Positions 54,850 through 64,000 of a stretch of DNA of 64,000 nt are shown here, in pieces. The translations under genes were made by a program, and so were the position numbers. This stretch comes from Halopseudomonas nanhaiensis (GTDB taxonomy: Bacteria > Pseudomonadota > Gammaproteobacteria > Pseudomonadales > Pseudomonadaceae): contig NZ_CP073751.1 in assembly GCF_020025155.1 (NCBI RefSeq), positions 3,589,148 through 3,653,147 of the forward strand, given 5' to 3'. Under the pieces are notes generated by a model, which did not search any database, was not told the DNA's origin, and worked only from the letters and a program-made list of their open reading frames with translations. Numbering within the stretch: the stretch's first letter is position 1; every line of letters begins with the position of its first letter.

Positions 54850-55707
54850 CTATTTGATGTGCATCAGAACGCCGTCGAGTTCGTCCAGCGAGCTGTAGCT
54901 GATCACCAGTTTGCCCTTGCCCTTGGCACCGTGCTGGATCTTCACCTCGGCTCCGATCCGCTCTGCCAGGTCCTGCTGCAGACGCTCTATGTCGGGATTG
55001 GCTCGCATCGACCCCGGCTCGCGCCGCGGGTTGAGCCACTGGCGGACCAGTGCCTCGGTCTGCCGCACCGTCAGTGCCTTGGCGACCACCTGTCGAGCCG
55101 CGGTCGTCTGCTGCTCGACCGGTAATCCCAGCAATGCCCGAGCGTGGCCCATTTCCAGATCGCCGCGCTCCAGTAACAATTTGACATCATCTGGCAGGGA
55201 CATCAGCCGCAGGAGGTTGGTAATGGTGACCCGCGACTTCCCTACTGCATCGGCAACTTCCTGCTGCGTGAGCTCGAACTCCTGCTGCAGGCGCTGCAAG
55301 GCAATGGCCTCTTCGATCGGGTTCAGGTCTTCGCGCTGGATGTTCTCGATCAGCGCCATGGCGATGGCTGCTTCGTCAGGCACATCGCGAATCACTGCCG
55401 GAATCATGTGCAATCCGGCCAGTTGCGAAGCACGCCAGCGGCGTTCGCCCGCGATGATCTCGTACCGTTCACCGGCGATCGGTCGCACCACGATCGGCTG
55501 CATGACACCCTGCACGCGGATCGATGCAGCGAGTTCCTCGAGCGCCTGCGGATCCATGTCCCGGCGCGGCTGATACTTCCCGCGCTGGATCAGATCGATG
55601 GGCAGATCCTTGAGCTGACTGTCGCTCTGCTCGGTCTCGCTGCTGCTCGCCGGCTGGCCTAGCAGCGCATCCAGTCCCCTGCCCAATCCGCGCTTCTTCG
55701 CCGCCAT
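54850..55707 (-). CDS. parB: Chromosome partition protein ParB
   Basis: 285 residues. ParB binds parS, uses CTP and spreads to form the partition complex. The N-terminus KKRGLGRGLDALLG, the CTPase/ParB box (VRPIAGERYEIIAGERRWRASQLA) with GERRWRA, and the helix-turn-helix (LTQQEVADAVGKSRVTITNLLRL) are all present. The C-terminal dimer region ends at the window-strand gap before atp. It follows parA after 22 bp. A consensus parS is at 43008. Confidence 0.97.
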   Translation of the reverse strand: MAAKKRGLGRGLDALLGQPASSSETEQSDSQLKDLPIDLIQRGKYQPRRDMDPQALEELAASIRVQGVMQPIVVRPIAGERYEIIAGERRWRASQLAGLHMIPAVIRDVPDEAAIAMALIENIQREDLNPIEEAIALQRLQQEFELTQQEVADAVGKSRVTITNLLRLMSLPDDVKLLLERGDLEMGHARALLGLPVEQQTTAARQVVAKALTVRQTEALVRQWLNPRREPGSMRANPDIERLQQDLAERIGAEVKIQHGAKGKGKLVISYSSLDELDGVLMHIK

Positions 55708-55729
55708 GCCTGTGTCGTCCTTCTGTCCG

Positions 55730-56533
55730 TTATTCGTTTATGTCGGCTACGGCGGCGGCTTTTGCCGCCTGCTTGCTGCGCCGTACGAGTTCGCCTGCCA
55801 GCGCCAGATAGGCTACCGCGCCGCGCGACTGTTTGTCATAGGCCAGCGCTGGCATACCGAAACTGGGCGCTTCGGCCAGACGCACATTGCGCGGTATCAC
55901 CGTTTTGTACAGCTGGTCGCCAAAATGACTGGCCAGCTGCTTGGATACATCCAGCGTAAGACTGTTGCGCGGATCGTACATGGTGCGCAGCAACCCTTCG
56001 ATCTTCAGTGACGGGTTCAGCGCAGCGGCAATGCGTTGAATCGTGTTGACCAGGGCAGACAGCCCTTCCAGCGCGTAATACTCGCATTGCATGGGGATCA
56101 GCACCGCATCCGCAGCGACCAGCCCGTTGACAGTGAGCATGTTCAGCGATGGAGGGCAGTCGATCAGGATGAAATCGTAGCTCGAGCGGACCGGCTCCAG
56201 CACCTGCCGCAGGCGGTGCTCTCTGGACGACAAATCGAGCAGCTCGACTTCCGCAGCGGTGAGGTCGCCGTTGGCTGGGAGCAGGTCATATCCGCCGTTT
56301 TCGGATCGGCAGCGTGCCTGGCCGAGATCGCAGCGGCCGGTGAGCAACTCGTACACCGAGTTGTCCAGCTCGGACTTGTCGATGCCGCTGCCCATGGTCG
56401 CGTTTCCCTGCGGGTCCAGGTCGATCAACAATACCTTGCGCCGTGTAGCAGCGAGCGAAGCAGCAAGGTTGATGCTGGTGGTGGTCTTGCCGACACCGCC
56501 TTTCTGGTTGGCAATTGCCAGTACCTTGCCCAC
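55730..56533 (-). CDS. parA: Chromosome partition ATPase ParA (Soj)
   Basis: 267 residues, a deviant Walker A ATPase (ANQKGGVGKTTTSINLAASL near residue 8) that binds DNA non-specifically and moves ParB-parS complexes. DLDPQGNATMGSG, the DCPPSLNMLTVNGL motif and PMQCEYYALEG are normal. It starts 9 bp after rsmG, so mnmG-rsmG-parA-parB are one transcript. Confidence 0.97.
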   Translation of the reverse strand: MGKVLAIANQKGGVGKTTTSINLAASLAATRRKVLLIDLDPQGNATMGSGIDKSELDNSVYELLTGRCDLGQARCRSENGGYDLLPANGDLTAAEVELLDLSSREHRLRQVLEPVRSSYDFILIDCPPSLNMLTVNGLVAADAVLIPMQCEYYALEGLSALVNTIQRIAAALNPSLKIEGLLRTMYDPRNSLTLDVSKQLASHFGDQLYKTVIPRNVRLAEAPSFGMPALAYDKQSRGAVAYLALAGELVRRSKQAAKAAAVADINE

Positions 56534-56542
56534 TCTGATCTC

Positions 56543-57190
56543 CTATCCGTTATCGGCTGCGGTCACCCGACGCAGTATCAACAGATGTCGTGTGCCCTGG
56601 CAACCGGGGACCGACAATTGTGCGCTTTCTGTCACCCGGAAGTCGACCGGCAGTGCAGCCAGCTCTTCTTCGGGGTACAGGCCTTTCATCGCCAGCCACC
56701 GTGTTTCGTCACTGCCCAGATGTCGGGTCAGAGCAGTGAAGTCGGCCAGCGAGCTGAAGGCCCGGGATACGATGACAGCGTATCGGTGATCGGGCTGATA
56801 GACCTCGACTCTGCTGTTGATCACGGTCAGGTTCTCAAGCCCGAGCTCGACCCGCACCTGGGTAAGAAAACGCGTCTTCTTGCCATTGCTGTCGAGCACG
56901 CTGATGAGATTTTGTGGGTTCATGATCGCCAGGATGACACCCGGCATGCCACCGCCGCTGCCGACGTCGAGGCAGCGCGGTCCCTGCGTGTACGGGAGCA
57001 CGCTGAGGCTGTCGAGCAGATGGCGACTGACCATTTCGTCCGGATCGCGCACGGCGGTCAGATTGTAGGCCTTGTTCCACTTTTGCAGCAGCTCGAGGTA
57101 GGCAATCAGCTGACTGGCCTGGGCGGGAGACACGTCGATGCCCAGCTGTTCGGCACCACTTTGCAATTCACGCAGATGACTGGCCGACAC
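56543..57190 (-). CDS. rsmG: 16S rRNA G527 N7-methyltransferase
   Basis: 215 residues of the RsmG (GidB) family that methylates G527 of 16S rRNA using [22 protein letters not shown] forms the SAM motif I, and [19 protein letters not shown] is family specific. The start at 57190 is 1 bp from the mnmG stop. Loss of this gene gives low-level streptomycin resistance in other bacteria. Confidence 0.96.
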   Translation of the reverse strand: MSASHLRELQSGAEQLGIDVSPAQASQLIAYLELLQKWNKAYNLTAVRDPDEMVSRHLLDSLSVLPYTQGPRCLDVGSGGGMPGVILAIMNPQNLISVLDSNGKKTRFLTQVRVELGLENLTVINSRVEVYQPDHRYAVIVSRAFSSLADFTALTRHLGSDETRWLAMKGLYPEEELAALPVDFRVTESAQLSVPGCQGTRHLLILRRVTAADNG

Positions 57191-59089
57191 TCAGGCCTCC
57201 TGCGCCAATCGACTGCCGCCCAGAGCGCTGCGCTTTTTCAGATGAACCAGCAGCAGACTGACTGCCGCGGGCGTGACGCCGGGAATGCGCGAAGCCTGGC
57301 CGAGCGTCTGCGGGCGCACGTCGGCCAGCTTGTGCTTGATCTCGTTCGACAGACCGTTGAGCGACTGATAATCCAGATCCTCTGGCAGTCGCGTCTCCTC
57401 GTTCTGCCGAAGCCGATCGATTTCTTCCTGCTGACGCTCGATGTAGCCGGCGTACTTGGTGCGGATCTCGACCTGCTCGGCCGCATCGGCAGCTATGTCG
57501 ACCCGACCTGTCACCTCACAGAGTCCGGCGTAGTCGACTTCAGGACGACGCAGCAGGTCGAGCAGATTGTATTCGTGCGTCAGGGGCGTAGCGAAACGTT
57601 CGGTGAAAGCCTTGCCGATATCACTGCTCGGCTGCACCCAGGTGCTACGCAGACGCTGATGCTCCTGCTCGATGGCGTCTCGCTTGGTATTGAACACGGC
57701 CCAGCGGTGATCGTCGACGAGTCCGAGCTCACGCCCTTTCTCGGTCAACCGCAGGTCGGCGTTGTCCTCACGCAGTACCAACCTGTACTCGGCGCGCGAT
57801 GTGAACATCCGGTACGGCTCGCGAGTACCCATGGTGATCAGGTCGTCAACCAGCACGCCGATGTACGCTTCGTCGCGACGTGGGCACCAGGATTCCAGGC
57901 CCTTGGCTCGCCGCGCTGCATTGAGACCGGCGAGCAGACCCTGCGCCGCCGCCTCTTCGTAACCCGTGGTGCCGTTGATCTGCCCGGCGAAGAACAGCCC
58001 GTCGATGACCTTTGTTTCCAGCGAGTACTTGAGGTCCTGGGGATTGAAATAGTCGTATTCGATGGCATAGCCAGGCCGCAGGATGTGCGCATTCTCCATC
58101 CCCTGGATGGACCGTACGATCTGTAGCTGCACGTCGAACGGCAGCGACGTGGAAATGCCGTTCGGGTACAGTTCGTGAGTGGTCAGACCTTCCGGTTCGA
58201 TGAATACCTGATGCTGATCCTTGTCGGCGAAGCGATGAATCTTGTCCTCGATCGAAGGGCAATAACGGGGACCGATTCCCTCGATCACGCCGGTATACAT
58301 CGGCGACCGGTCGAGGTTCTGCCGGATGATCTCGTGGGTACGCTCGTTGGTATGGGTGATCCAGCAGTTGACCTGCTCGGGATGCTCCGACACATCGCCC
58401 AGAAACGACATGACAGGCAGAGGCGTGTCACCCGGCTGTGCAGTCATCCTGCTGAAATCAACGGATCGACCGTCAATACGCGGCGGAGTACCGGTCTTGA
58501 GGCGGTCGACGCGCAGCGGCAGTTCTCGAAGACGCTTGGCCAGGGTAATCGCCGGCGGATCCCCGGCACGCCCCCCCGCGTAGTTGTCCAGTCCGATGTG
58601 GATCAGACCCCCGAGAAACGTACCGGTAGTCAGAACTACGTTATCAGTGTGAAAACGCAAGCCCATCTGGGTAACCACGCCGCGCACCTGACCCTGCTCG
58701 ACGATCAGGTCATCGCATGCCTGCTGGAAGATCCACAGGTTCGGCTGGTTCTCCAGCATGTGTCGGATGGCAGCCTTGTACAGCACACGGTCCGCCTGGG
58801 CGCGCGTGGCGCGCACTGCCGGCCCCTTGCGGCTGTTGAGCACCCGAAACTGGATGCCTGCCTGGTCTGTCGCTCGGGCCATGGCACCGCCGAGCGCGTC
58901 GATTTCCTTGACCAGGTGGCTTTTGCCAATGCCACCGATCGCCGGGTTGCAGCTCATCTGACCCAGCGTCTCGACATTATGGCTGAGCAGCAGTGTGCTG
59001 GAACCCATGCGCGCGGCCGCCAGCGCGGCTTCGGTCCCGGCATGGCCGCCCCCTACCACGATCACGTCGAATCGAGCTGGAAAATCCAC
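57191..59089 (-). CDS. mnmG: tRNA U34 carboxymethylaminomethyl-modifying enzyme, FAD subunit
   Basis: 632 residues. With MnmE it installs cmnm5 at wobble U34. The N-terminal FAD motif is [42 protein letters not shown] and the C-terminal helical domain are typical. The start is GTG at 59089, giving the family N-terminus (M)DFPARFDV with GAGGTG 5 bases upstream; ATG starts at 59110 and 59101 are possible but add non-family residues. It heads the mnmG-rsmG-parA-parB transcript. Confidence 0.96.
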   Translation of the reverse strand: MDFPARFDVIVVGGGHAGTEAALAAARMGSSTLLLSHNVETLGQMSCNPAIGGIGKSHLVKEIDALGGAMARATDQAGIQFRVLNSRKGPAVRATRAQADRVLYKAAIRHMLENQPNLWIFQQACDDLIVEQGQVRGVVTQMGLRFHTDNVVLTTGTFLGGLIHIGLDNYAGGRAGDPPAITLAKRLRELPLRVDRLKTGTPPRIDGRSVDFSRMTAQPGDTPLPVMSFLGDVSEHPEQVNCWITHTNERTHEIIRQNLDRSPMYTGVIEGIGPRYCPSIEDKIHRFADKDQHQVFIEPEGLTTHELYPNGISTSLPFDVQLQIVRSIQGMENAHILRPGYAIEYDYFNPQDLKYSLETKVIDGLFFAGQINGTTGYEEAAAQGLLAGLNAARRAKGLESWCPRRDEAYIGVLVDDLITMGTREPYRMFTSRAEYRLVLREDNADLRLTEKGRELGLVDDHRWAVFNTKRDAIEQEHQRLRSTWVQPSSDIGKAFTERFATPLTHEYNLLDLLRRPEVDYAGLCEVTGRVDIAADAAEQVEIRTKYAGYIERQQEEIDRLRQNEETRLPEDLDYQSLNGLSNEIKHKLADVRPQTLGQASRIPGVTPAAVSLLLVHLKKRSALGGSRLAQEA

Positions 59090-59584
59090 ACTGCACCTCA
59101 TTGCCGGCACGAAGCCTGCGTTGGAAAAGGCGCTGATTATAGGCGCAGTACCAGAAAAATACAGCCAACGATTGGATGTTTTTTGAACAGCGCGTGAGCA
59201 GGGGTAAACAAGATATACAAGAAAGAAGTTATTTAAAAAGCTTGATATAGATGATGTATATGAGCAGCCTGTTTTCTGTGTACAACTTAGAATATTTCAT
59301 ATAAAACAATTAATTACCGAGCAGGAAACTCTGTGTTAAGCCTGCTTGAAAGCTCGGTACGGATGGGGGTAGATCCTGTGTATAAAAGGGGTGTTTATCC
59401 ACAGGTCATTTCTGAGCGCTGTTTTGCACAGCGTTCGAGGGGTAGCTTGGGTAGGGTTGTGCACAGGGCTTACGGACGCGAGAGAAGCGGGGAGGCAGGA
59501 CGACGAAACCACTGGCAGCGTGACAGACGGTCGGCCGAAGGGTATGAAGGTGGCGCAGCCGAGCCGGCTTGCTTCGGCTGCAGT
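59090..59584. other. AT-rich mnmE-mnmG gap with DnaA boxes
   Basis: 495 bases with no gene. The left 240 bases are AT-rich. Two perfect DnaA boxes occur: TGTGTATAA (59377-59385, complement of TTATACACA) and TTATCCACA (59395-59403). Weaker 8/9 and 7/9 matches lie at 59277-59285 and 59456-59464. It also must contain the mnmG promoter. It may be a DnaA-titrating or origin-like element besides the main oriC at the right edge. Confidence 0.6.
59377..59403. promoter_or_regulatory. Pair of perfect DnaA boxes, opposite orientation
   Basis: Minus-strand TTATACACA (59377-59385) and plus-strand TTATCCACA (59395-59403) are 18 bp apart start to start. DnaA could bind both and affect mnmG transcription or local opening. 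Confidence 0.75.
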
Positions 59585-60955
59585 CTATTTGCCGATGCAG
59601 AAACTCGAAAATATCCGCCCAAGGAGATCGTCTGCGCTGAACTCGCCGGTGATCTCACCCAGTACGTGTTGTGCAAGACGCAGGTCTTCGGCGAGCAGTT
59701 CGCCAGCGCCAAGCAGAACCAGTTGCTGGTGCCCGTGCGCCAGGAAGGTTGCAGCGGTCGACAATGCTTCAAGGTGGCGACGACGTGCGCTGAACACGCT
59801 TTCGGCGGTTTGTTCGTAGCCCATGCAGGCCTTGAGATGCTGACGTAGCAGCTCGACACCCTCCCCGTCACGTGCGCACAGTCGAACAACACTGATGCCG
59901 CTCGCCTCCTCCGTTAGCGAAGCAATGTCGTCAGTCAGATCGATCTTGTTCAACACCAGTGTCACTTTCTGCGAATCAGGGCGTTGCAGGAGAAATTCCG
60001 GCCAGAGTTGATCCACGTCGACACCGTGCGAGTGCGAGGCGTCCACCACCAGCAGGATACGGTCGGCTTCGCTGATGGCGGCCATGGCGCGCTCCACACC
60101 GATCTTCTCCACCAAATCTTCGGTGTCGCGCAACCCGGCGGTGTCGATGATGTGCAGGGGCATGCCGTCGATATGAATATGCTCGCGAAGAATGTCCCGG
60201 GTGGTGCCAGCAATCTCCGTCACGATCGCGCTGTCTCGACCGGCCAGGGCGTTGAGCAGGCTTGATTTGCCCGCATTGGGGCGACCGGCGATGACCACGT
60301 TCATGCCTTCACGAAGCAGGACGCCCTGCCCCGCCTCGCGTTGAACCCGGCCCAGCTGATCCATGACCTGTTGCAGCTGCTTGAGGACATGCCCATCGGC
60401 AAGAAAGTCGATTTCCTCCTCCGGAAAATCGATTGCTGCTTCGACATAGATCCGCAGCGCAATAAGCGCTTCGGTCAAGGCGTGCACCCGCTGGGAAAAC
60501 GCGCCCTGCAATGACTGCAATGCGTTTCTCGCGGCCTGAGTAGAACTGGCCTCGATCAGATCGGCAATTGCTTCGGCCTGCGCCAGGTCGAGTTTGTCGT
60601 TGAGGAAGGCTCGCTCGCTGAACTCTCCCGGCCGCGCCTGGCGTGCACCGGCCTCGATGCACGCCTGCAGCAGCATGTCCATGACCACCGGACCGCCGTG
60701 CCCGTGCAGTTCGAGGACATCCTCACCGGTAAAGGAGTTCGGTCCCGGGAAGAACAGCAGCAGTCCCTGATCGAGCATCGTGTCGCCTTGCCAGAACGGT
60801 CCGTAGTGGGCGTGGCGCGGGCGAGGCGTGAGATGTCCGATGCGCTGCGCAAGGTCCAGGGCTGCAGGGCCGGACACTCTGACGATGCCCACCCCGCCCT
60901 GTCCGGGTGCCGTGGCAATGGCTGCGATGGTGTCCGCGTGATAGGCACGACTCAT
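59585..60955 (-). CDS. mnmE: tRNA modification GTPase MnmE
   Basis: 456 residues. The N-terminal formyl-THF-binding domain has [22 protein letters not shown], and the central G domain (about 215-380) has [19 protein letters not shown] and NKID. The C-terminus ends in FCIGK, whose Cys is needed for tRNA modification. It works with MnmG. The start at 60955 gives [15 protein letters not shown]. An intrinsic terminator separates it from yidC upstream. Confidence 0.97.
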   Translation of the reverse strand: MSRAYHADTIAAIATAPGQGGVGIVRVSGPAALDLAQRIGHLTPRPRHAHYGPFWQGDTMLDQGLLLFFPGPNSFTGEDVLELHGHGGPVVMDMLLQACIEAGARQARPGEFSERAFLNDKLDLAQAEAIADLIEASSTQAARNALQSLQGAFSQRVHALTEALIALRIYVEAAIDFPEEEIDFLADGHVLKQLQQVMDQLGRVQREAGQGVLLREGMNVVIAGRPNAGKSSLLNALAGRDSAIVTEIAGTTRDILREHIHIDGMPLHIIDTAGLRDTEDLVEKIGVERAMAAISEADRILLVVDASHSHGVDVDQLWPEFLLQRPDSQKVTLVLNKIDLTDDIASLTEEASGISVVRLCARDGEGVELLRQHLKACMGYEQTAESVFSARRRHLEALSTAATFLAHGHQQLVLLGAGELLAEDLRLAQHVLGEITGEFSADDLLGRIFSSFCIGK

Positions 60956-60995
60956 GATGGCTCCAGAACGGATAACAGAGGGTGCAGATAGCAAA

Positions 60996-61015
60996 ACGCC
61001 CCGAATTCGGGGCGT
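60996..61015 (-). terminator. Intrinsic terminator between yidC and mnmE
   Basis: ACGCCCCGAATTCGGGGCGT is a perfect 20-bp palindrome. On the minus strand it is followed by TTTT, 19 bp after the yidC stop. It ends the rpmH-rnpA-yidD-yidC transcript. Confidence 0.9.
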
Positions 61016-61034
61016 CTGCTGCGATCGGGCCAGG

Positions 61035-62717
61035 TTACTGCTTGGCCGCGGCGCCTTCGATCTGGCGTGTAATGTACCACTGTTGTGCAATCGACAGGAT
61101 GTTGTTGACCACCCAGTACAGCACCAGACCAGCCGGGAACCAGAGGAAGAAGAAGGTGAAGACGATAGGCAGCATCTTCATTACCTTGGCCTGCATCGGA
61201 TCCGGCGGAGCCGGGTTGAGCTGCTGCTGGATGAACATCGTCACACCCATCAAAATCGGCAGGATGAAATACGGGTCCTTGAGTGACAGGTCGGTGATCC
61301 AGCCGATCCATTCGGCCTGGCGCATCTCCACGCTTTCCATCAATGTCCAGTACAGCGCGATGAACACCGGCATCTGCACCAGGATCGGCAGGCACCCGCC
61401 CAGCGGATTGATCTTTTCCTTCTTGTAGAGCTCCATCATGCCCTGAGACATCTTCTGGCGATCATCACCGTACTGCTCTTTCAGTGCCTGCAGCTTTGGC
61501 GCGACGCGGCGCATATTGGCCATCGAGCGATAGCTGGTGGCCGACAGCGGGAAGAAGATAGCCTTGATCAGCACGGTGAGCAGAATGATGCTCCAACCCC
61601 AGTTGCCTACGAAGCTGTGGATCAAGCTGAGCACCCAGAACAGCGGCTGGGCAATCCACCACAGGAAGCCGTAGTCGACGGTCAGTTCCAGCCCTTTGGA
61701 AATCTGTTCCAGGCGGTCCTGAATCTTCGGACCGGCATAGAAGTCCGCGGCGAGGGAGCCCTGGGTACCTGGTGCGACGGACGCAGCAGGGCTGACGAAG
61801 CCAACGATGTAATTGCCCTGGGTGTCCTTGCGGGTCTGGTAGACGTGCGTCTGCTCTTCTGCCGGAACCCAGGCGCTGACGAAGTAGTGCTGCAGCCAGG
61901 CGATCCAGCCACCCGCATTGCTTTCGCGCAGCCGCGCATCGTCCATGTCACCGGTGGTGATCTTGGTGTAGTCGCCTTCCTTGCTCCAGTACGCGGCGCC
62001 CAGATAGGTTGCCATGCCGGTTGCGCTGGAGCTCGACGGGTCCGAGCTGCCATCACGCTTGATCTGGCCGAACAGGTTACCGGTCCAGGTGTCGGCACTC
62101 TGGTTGTCGATCAGGTATTCGACGCCAATGAGATAGTCGCCGCGGGTAAAGGTGAAGCGCTTGATGTAGCTGACCCCGGCTTCCTCGAAGGTCAGATCCA
62201 CCGTCAGGCTGTCGTCGCCCTCGGCGAGCTCGTAGCTGGTCGATTCCGCTTCATAGCGGGGACGCCCCGCTTCGCGCGCATCGGGTCCGTTGCTGCCGGC
62301 CAGGCCACTCTGGGCTATATAGGTCCGCTTTCCGGATTGCTCGAGCAGCTGGAACGGCAGGTCCGGGCGGTCCTTGCGCATCGGGTACTTCGGCAGGGAC
62401 ACCGACACGATGTCGCCCCCTACCGGATCGATGCTGACGTTCAGCGCGTCCGTGCTGACCTGCACCAGTTGACCGGCAGGTACGGCCTCGGTGTTTTCCG
62501 CGGCGGCGGCCACGTCTGCAGCCTCTGCCTGGGGAACATCGGAGTCGACCTGGCCGGCACCGGCAGCAGGCACATCCGGAAGGTCGCCGGTGCTGGCCGG
62601 CGCACTCGACGCGGCTGGCGGCAACTCTTGCTGGTCGTAATCCTTGTTCCACTGCAGGACCATGAGATAGGTAATCACGAGCAGGGCAGCGATCAGAATG
62701 TTTCTTTGCAGATTCAT
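61035..62717 (-). CDS. yidC: Membrane protein insertase YidC
   Basis: 560 residues. YidC inserts and folds inner-membrane proteins, including the ATP synthase a and c subunits. The N-terminal helix [20 protein letters not shown] is followed by the large periplasmic P1 domain. The conserved five-helix core (about 350-545) has [22 protein letters not shown], the hydrophilic-groove Arg in that region, and [20 protein letters not shown]. It overlaps yidD by 4 bp (ATGA). Confidence 0.97.
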   Translation of the reverse strand: MNLQRNILIAALLVITYLMVLQWNKDYDQQELPPAASSAPASTGDLPDVPAAGAGQVDSDVPQAEAADVAAAAENTEAVPAGQLVQVSTDALNVSIDPVGGDIVSVSLPKYPMRKDRPDLPFQLLEQSGKRTYIAQSGLAGSNGPDAREAGRPRYEAESTSYELAEGDDSLTVDLTFEEAGVSYIKRFTFTRGDYLIGVEYLIDNQSADTWTGNLFGQIKRDGSSDPSSSSATGMATYLGAAYWSKEGDYTKITTGDMDDARLRESNAGGWIAWLQHYFVSAWVPAEEQTHVYQTRKDTQGNYIVGFVSPAASVAPGTQGSLAADFYAGPKIQDRLEQISKGLELTVDYGFLWWIAQPLFWVLSLIHSFVGNWGWSIILLTVLIKAIFFPLSATSYRSMANMRRVAPKLQALKEQYGDDRQKMSQGMMELYKKEKINPLGGCLPILVQMPVFIALYWTLMESVEMRQAEWIGWITDLSLKDPYFILPILMGVTMFIQQQLNPAPPDPMQAKVMKMLPIVFTFFFLWFPAGLVLYWVVNNILSIAQQWYITRQIEGAAAKQ

Positions 62718-62962
62718 GGTTCGTTGGCCATCTGGGAACGGTGAGCAGACTTTGGAGGTACCGGGTCGTAACCCCCCGGGTTCCACGGATGACAACGGCC
62801 GAGGCGGCGTGCACCAAGCGCAGCACCGCGCAGCAGGCCATGTTCTTCAATGGCTTCCTGGGTATAGCAGGAACAGGAGGGATAAAAACGACAGTGGCTG
62901 GCCATCAGCGGGCTGATAGCGTAGCGATAAACCTTGATCAGTCCGAGCGCGAGACTACGCAT
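62714..62962 (-). CDS. yidD: Membrane protein insertion efficiency factor YidD
   Basis: 82 residues with the YidD signature: [31 protein letters not shown], then [17 protein letters not shown]. It is thought to help YidC-dependent insertion. It overlaps rnpA by 8 bp and yidC by 4 bp, the usual arrangement. The start at 62962 gives the family N-terminus. Confidence 0.95.
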   Translation of the reverse strand: MRSLALGLIKVYRYAISPLMASHCRFYPSCSCYTQEAIEEHGLLRGAALGARRLGRCHPWNPGGYDPVPPKSAHRSQMANEP

Positions 62963-63359
62963 GGGATGATGGGGGTCCGGATTGGTTGGATCGATTCTGT
63001 TTTGCAACTGATTTGATCAGCCTGCGCCACATGTCCTGATACAGGGCGTGCAGCGCAGCGTTGTCAAGGTCGCCGAGGCCTTTGCGGGCCAGGACGACGA
63101 TGTCGAGATTCCCCAGCGTTGCGCGGTGCGCTCTGAAGGATTCGCGGGCGATGCGCTTGACCTTGTTGCGGTCGACCGCACGCCGGACATTTTTCTTGGC
63201 AATGACCAGACCTAACCTGGCGTGGTCGCACGAATTGGTGCGAGCCAGTAGCAACAGACCTTGGCCTGAGGCTTTGCTGGTAGCTCCATCGAATACCGCC
63301 TTGAACTGTGCAGGCGTCAGTAACCTGTATTCAGGGCCGAATCCGAGATCTACCGGCAT
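62955..63359 (-). CDS. rnpA: Ribonuclease P protein component
   Basis: 134 residues. RnpA binds the RNase P RNA that trims tRNA 5' ends. [42 protein letters not shown] (the RNR-type RNA-binding motif) and DIVVLARKG are family features. The start at 63359 lies 8 bp after rpmH. It has a C-terminal extension relative to E. coli. Confidence 0.96.
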   Translation of the reverse strand: MPVDLGFGPEYRLLTPAQFKAVFDGATSKASGQGLLLLARTNSCDHARLGLVIAKKNVRRAVDRNKVKRIARESFRAHRATLGNLDIVVLARKGLGDLDNAALHALYQDMWRRLIKSVAKQNRSNQSGPPSSHA

Positions 63360-63367
63360 CCCGAGTC

Positions 63368-64000
<633 letters not shown>

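Noticed and set aside
56036..58126. 696-codon plus-strand frame over parA, rsmG and mnmG
   Set aside because: It crosses three well-known genes on the opposite strand; clearly a shadow.
62714..63359. Overlaps among rnpA, yidD and yidC as an oddity
   Set aside because: These short overlaps are the normal arrangement in Pseudomonas and many other bacteria.

Overview
The window is the origin-proximal part of a chromosome from the Pseudomonadaceae. It is GC-rich and densely coding, and its right half has the standard Pseudomonas order read leftwards from the origin: oriC, rpmH, rnpA, yidD, yidC, mnmE, mnmG, rsmG, parA, parB, atpIBEFHAGDC, glmU. dnaA should lie just beyond position 64000. The left half also looks Pseudomonas-like: uvrD, zwf/hexR, xenA, pycR/pycA/pycB and purEK. 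An atpE that differs from the usual Pseudomonas sequence, an ice-binding-type lipoprotein and an SbtA-type bicarbonate transporter suggest a marine or cold-habitat branch (Halopseudomonas-like). That last placement is inference. No rRNA, tRNA, CRISPR array, prophage or complete insertion sequence was seen.

Layout. 1-5.5 kb holds small accessory genes: an acetyltransferase cut by the window edge, a GFA-family protein, a GNAT enzyme, a lipoprotein, the ice-binding-like lipoprotein and an orphan Tat-type TRAP substrate-binding lipoprotein, with REP-like repeats between them. 5.5-15 kb holds uvrD, a membrane PAS-GGDEF-EAL protein, the divergent zwf/hexR pair with a HexR-type operator, a small parvulin, a second GFA protein and sodC. 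15.4-24 kb is a signalling cluster: a lone receiver, two large hybrid histidine kinases, a GAF kinase and an unusual acyl-CoA dehydrogenase. 24-28 kb holds an ArsR regulator with xenA, then two paralogous 76-residue secreted proteins, then a Tat-exported short-chain dehydrogenase. Each small gene has a near-consensus sigma-54 promoter and a pair of palindromic upstream sites. 28-31.4 kb holds ybiT, a split cold-shock/DUF1294 gene and a DksA paralogue lacking the zinc cysteines.

31.4-37 kb is a carbon-fixation module. pycR is divergent from pycA/pycB (two-subunit pyruvate carboxylase, which consumes bicarbonate), followed by an SbtA-type bicarbonate permease and an SbtB/PII-like protein. 37-47 kb holds purEK, trmO, a glutamine-synthetase-like gene, a consensus parS site upstream of a CobW-type GTPase, a PilZ protein, glmU and minisatellite-like repeats. 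47.5-64 kb holds the ATP synthase operon, the ParAB partition genes, the MnmE/MnmG tRNA-modification genes, the YidC/YidD/RnpA/RpmH group and the DnaA-box-rich oriC.

The most novel item is the duplicated sigma-54 unit at 25.6-26.85 kb. Both copies share the protein fold and the regulatory layout: two palindromes about three helical turns apart, then about 60 bp, then a -24/-12 promoter, then a strong ribosome binding site. I do not recognise the function of the proteins.
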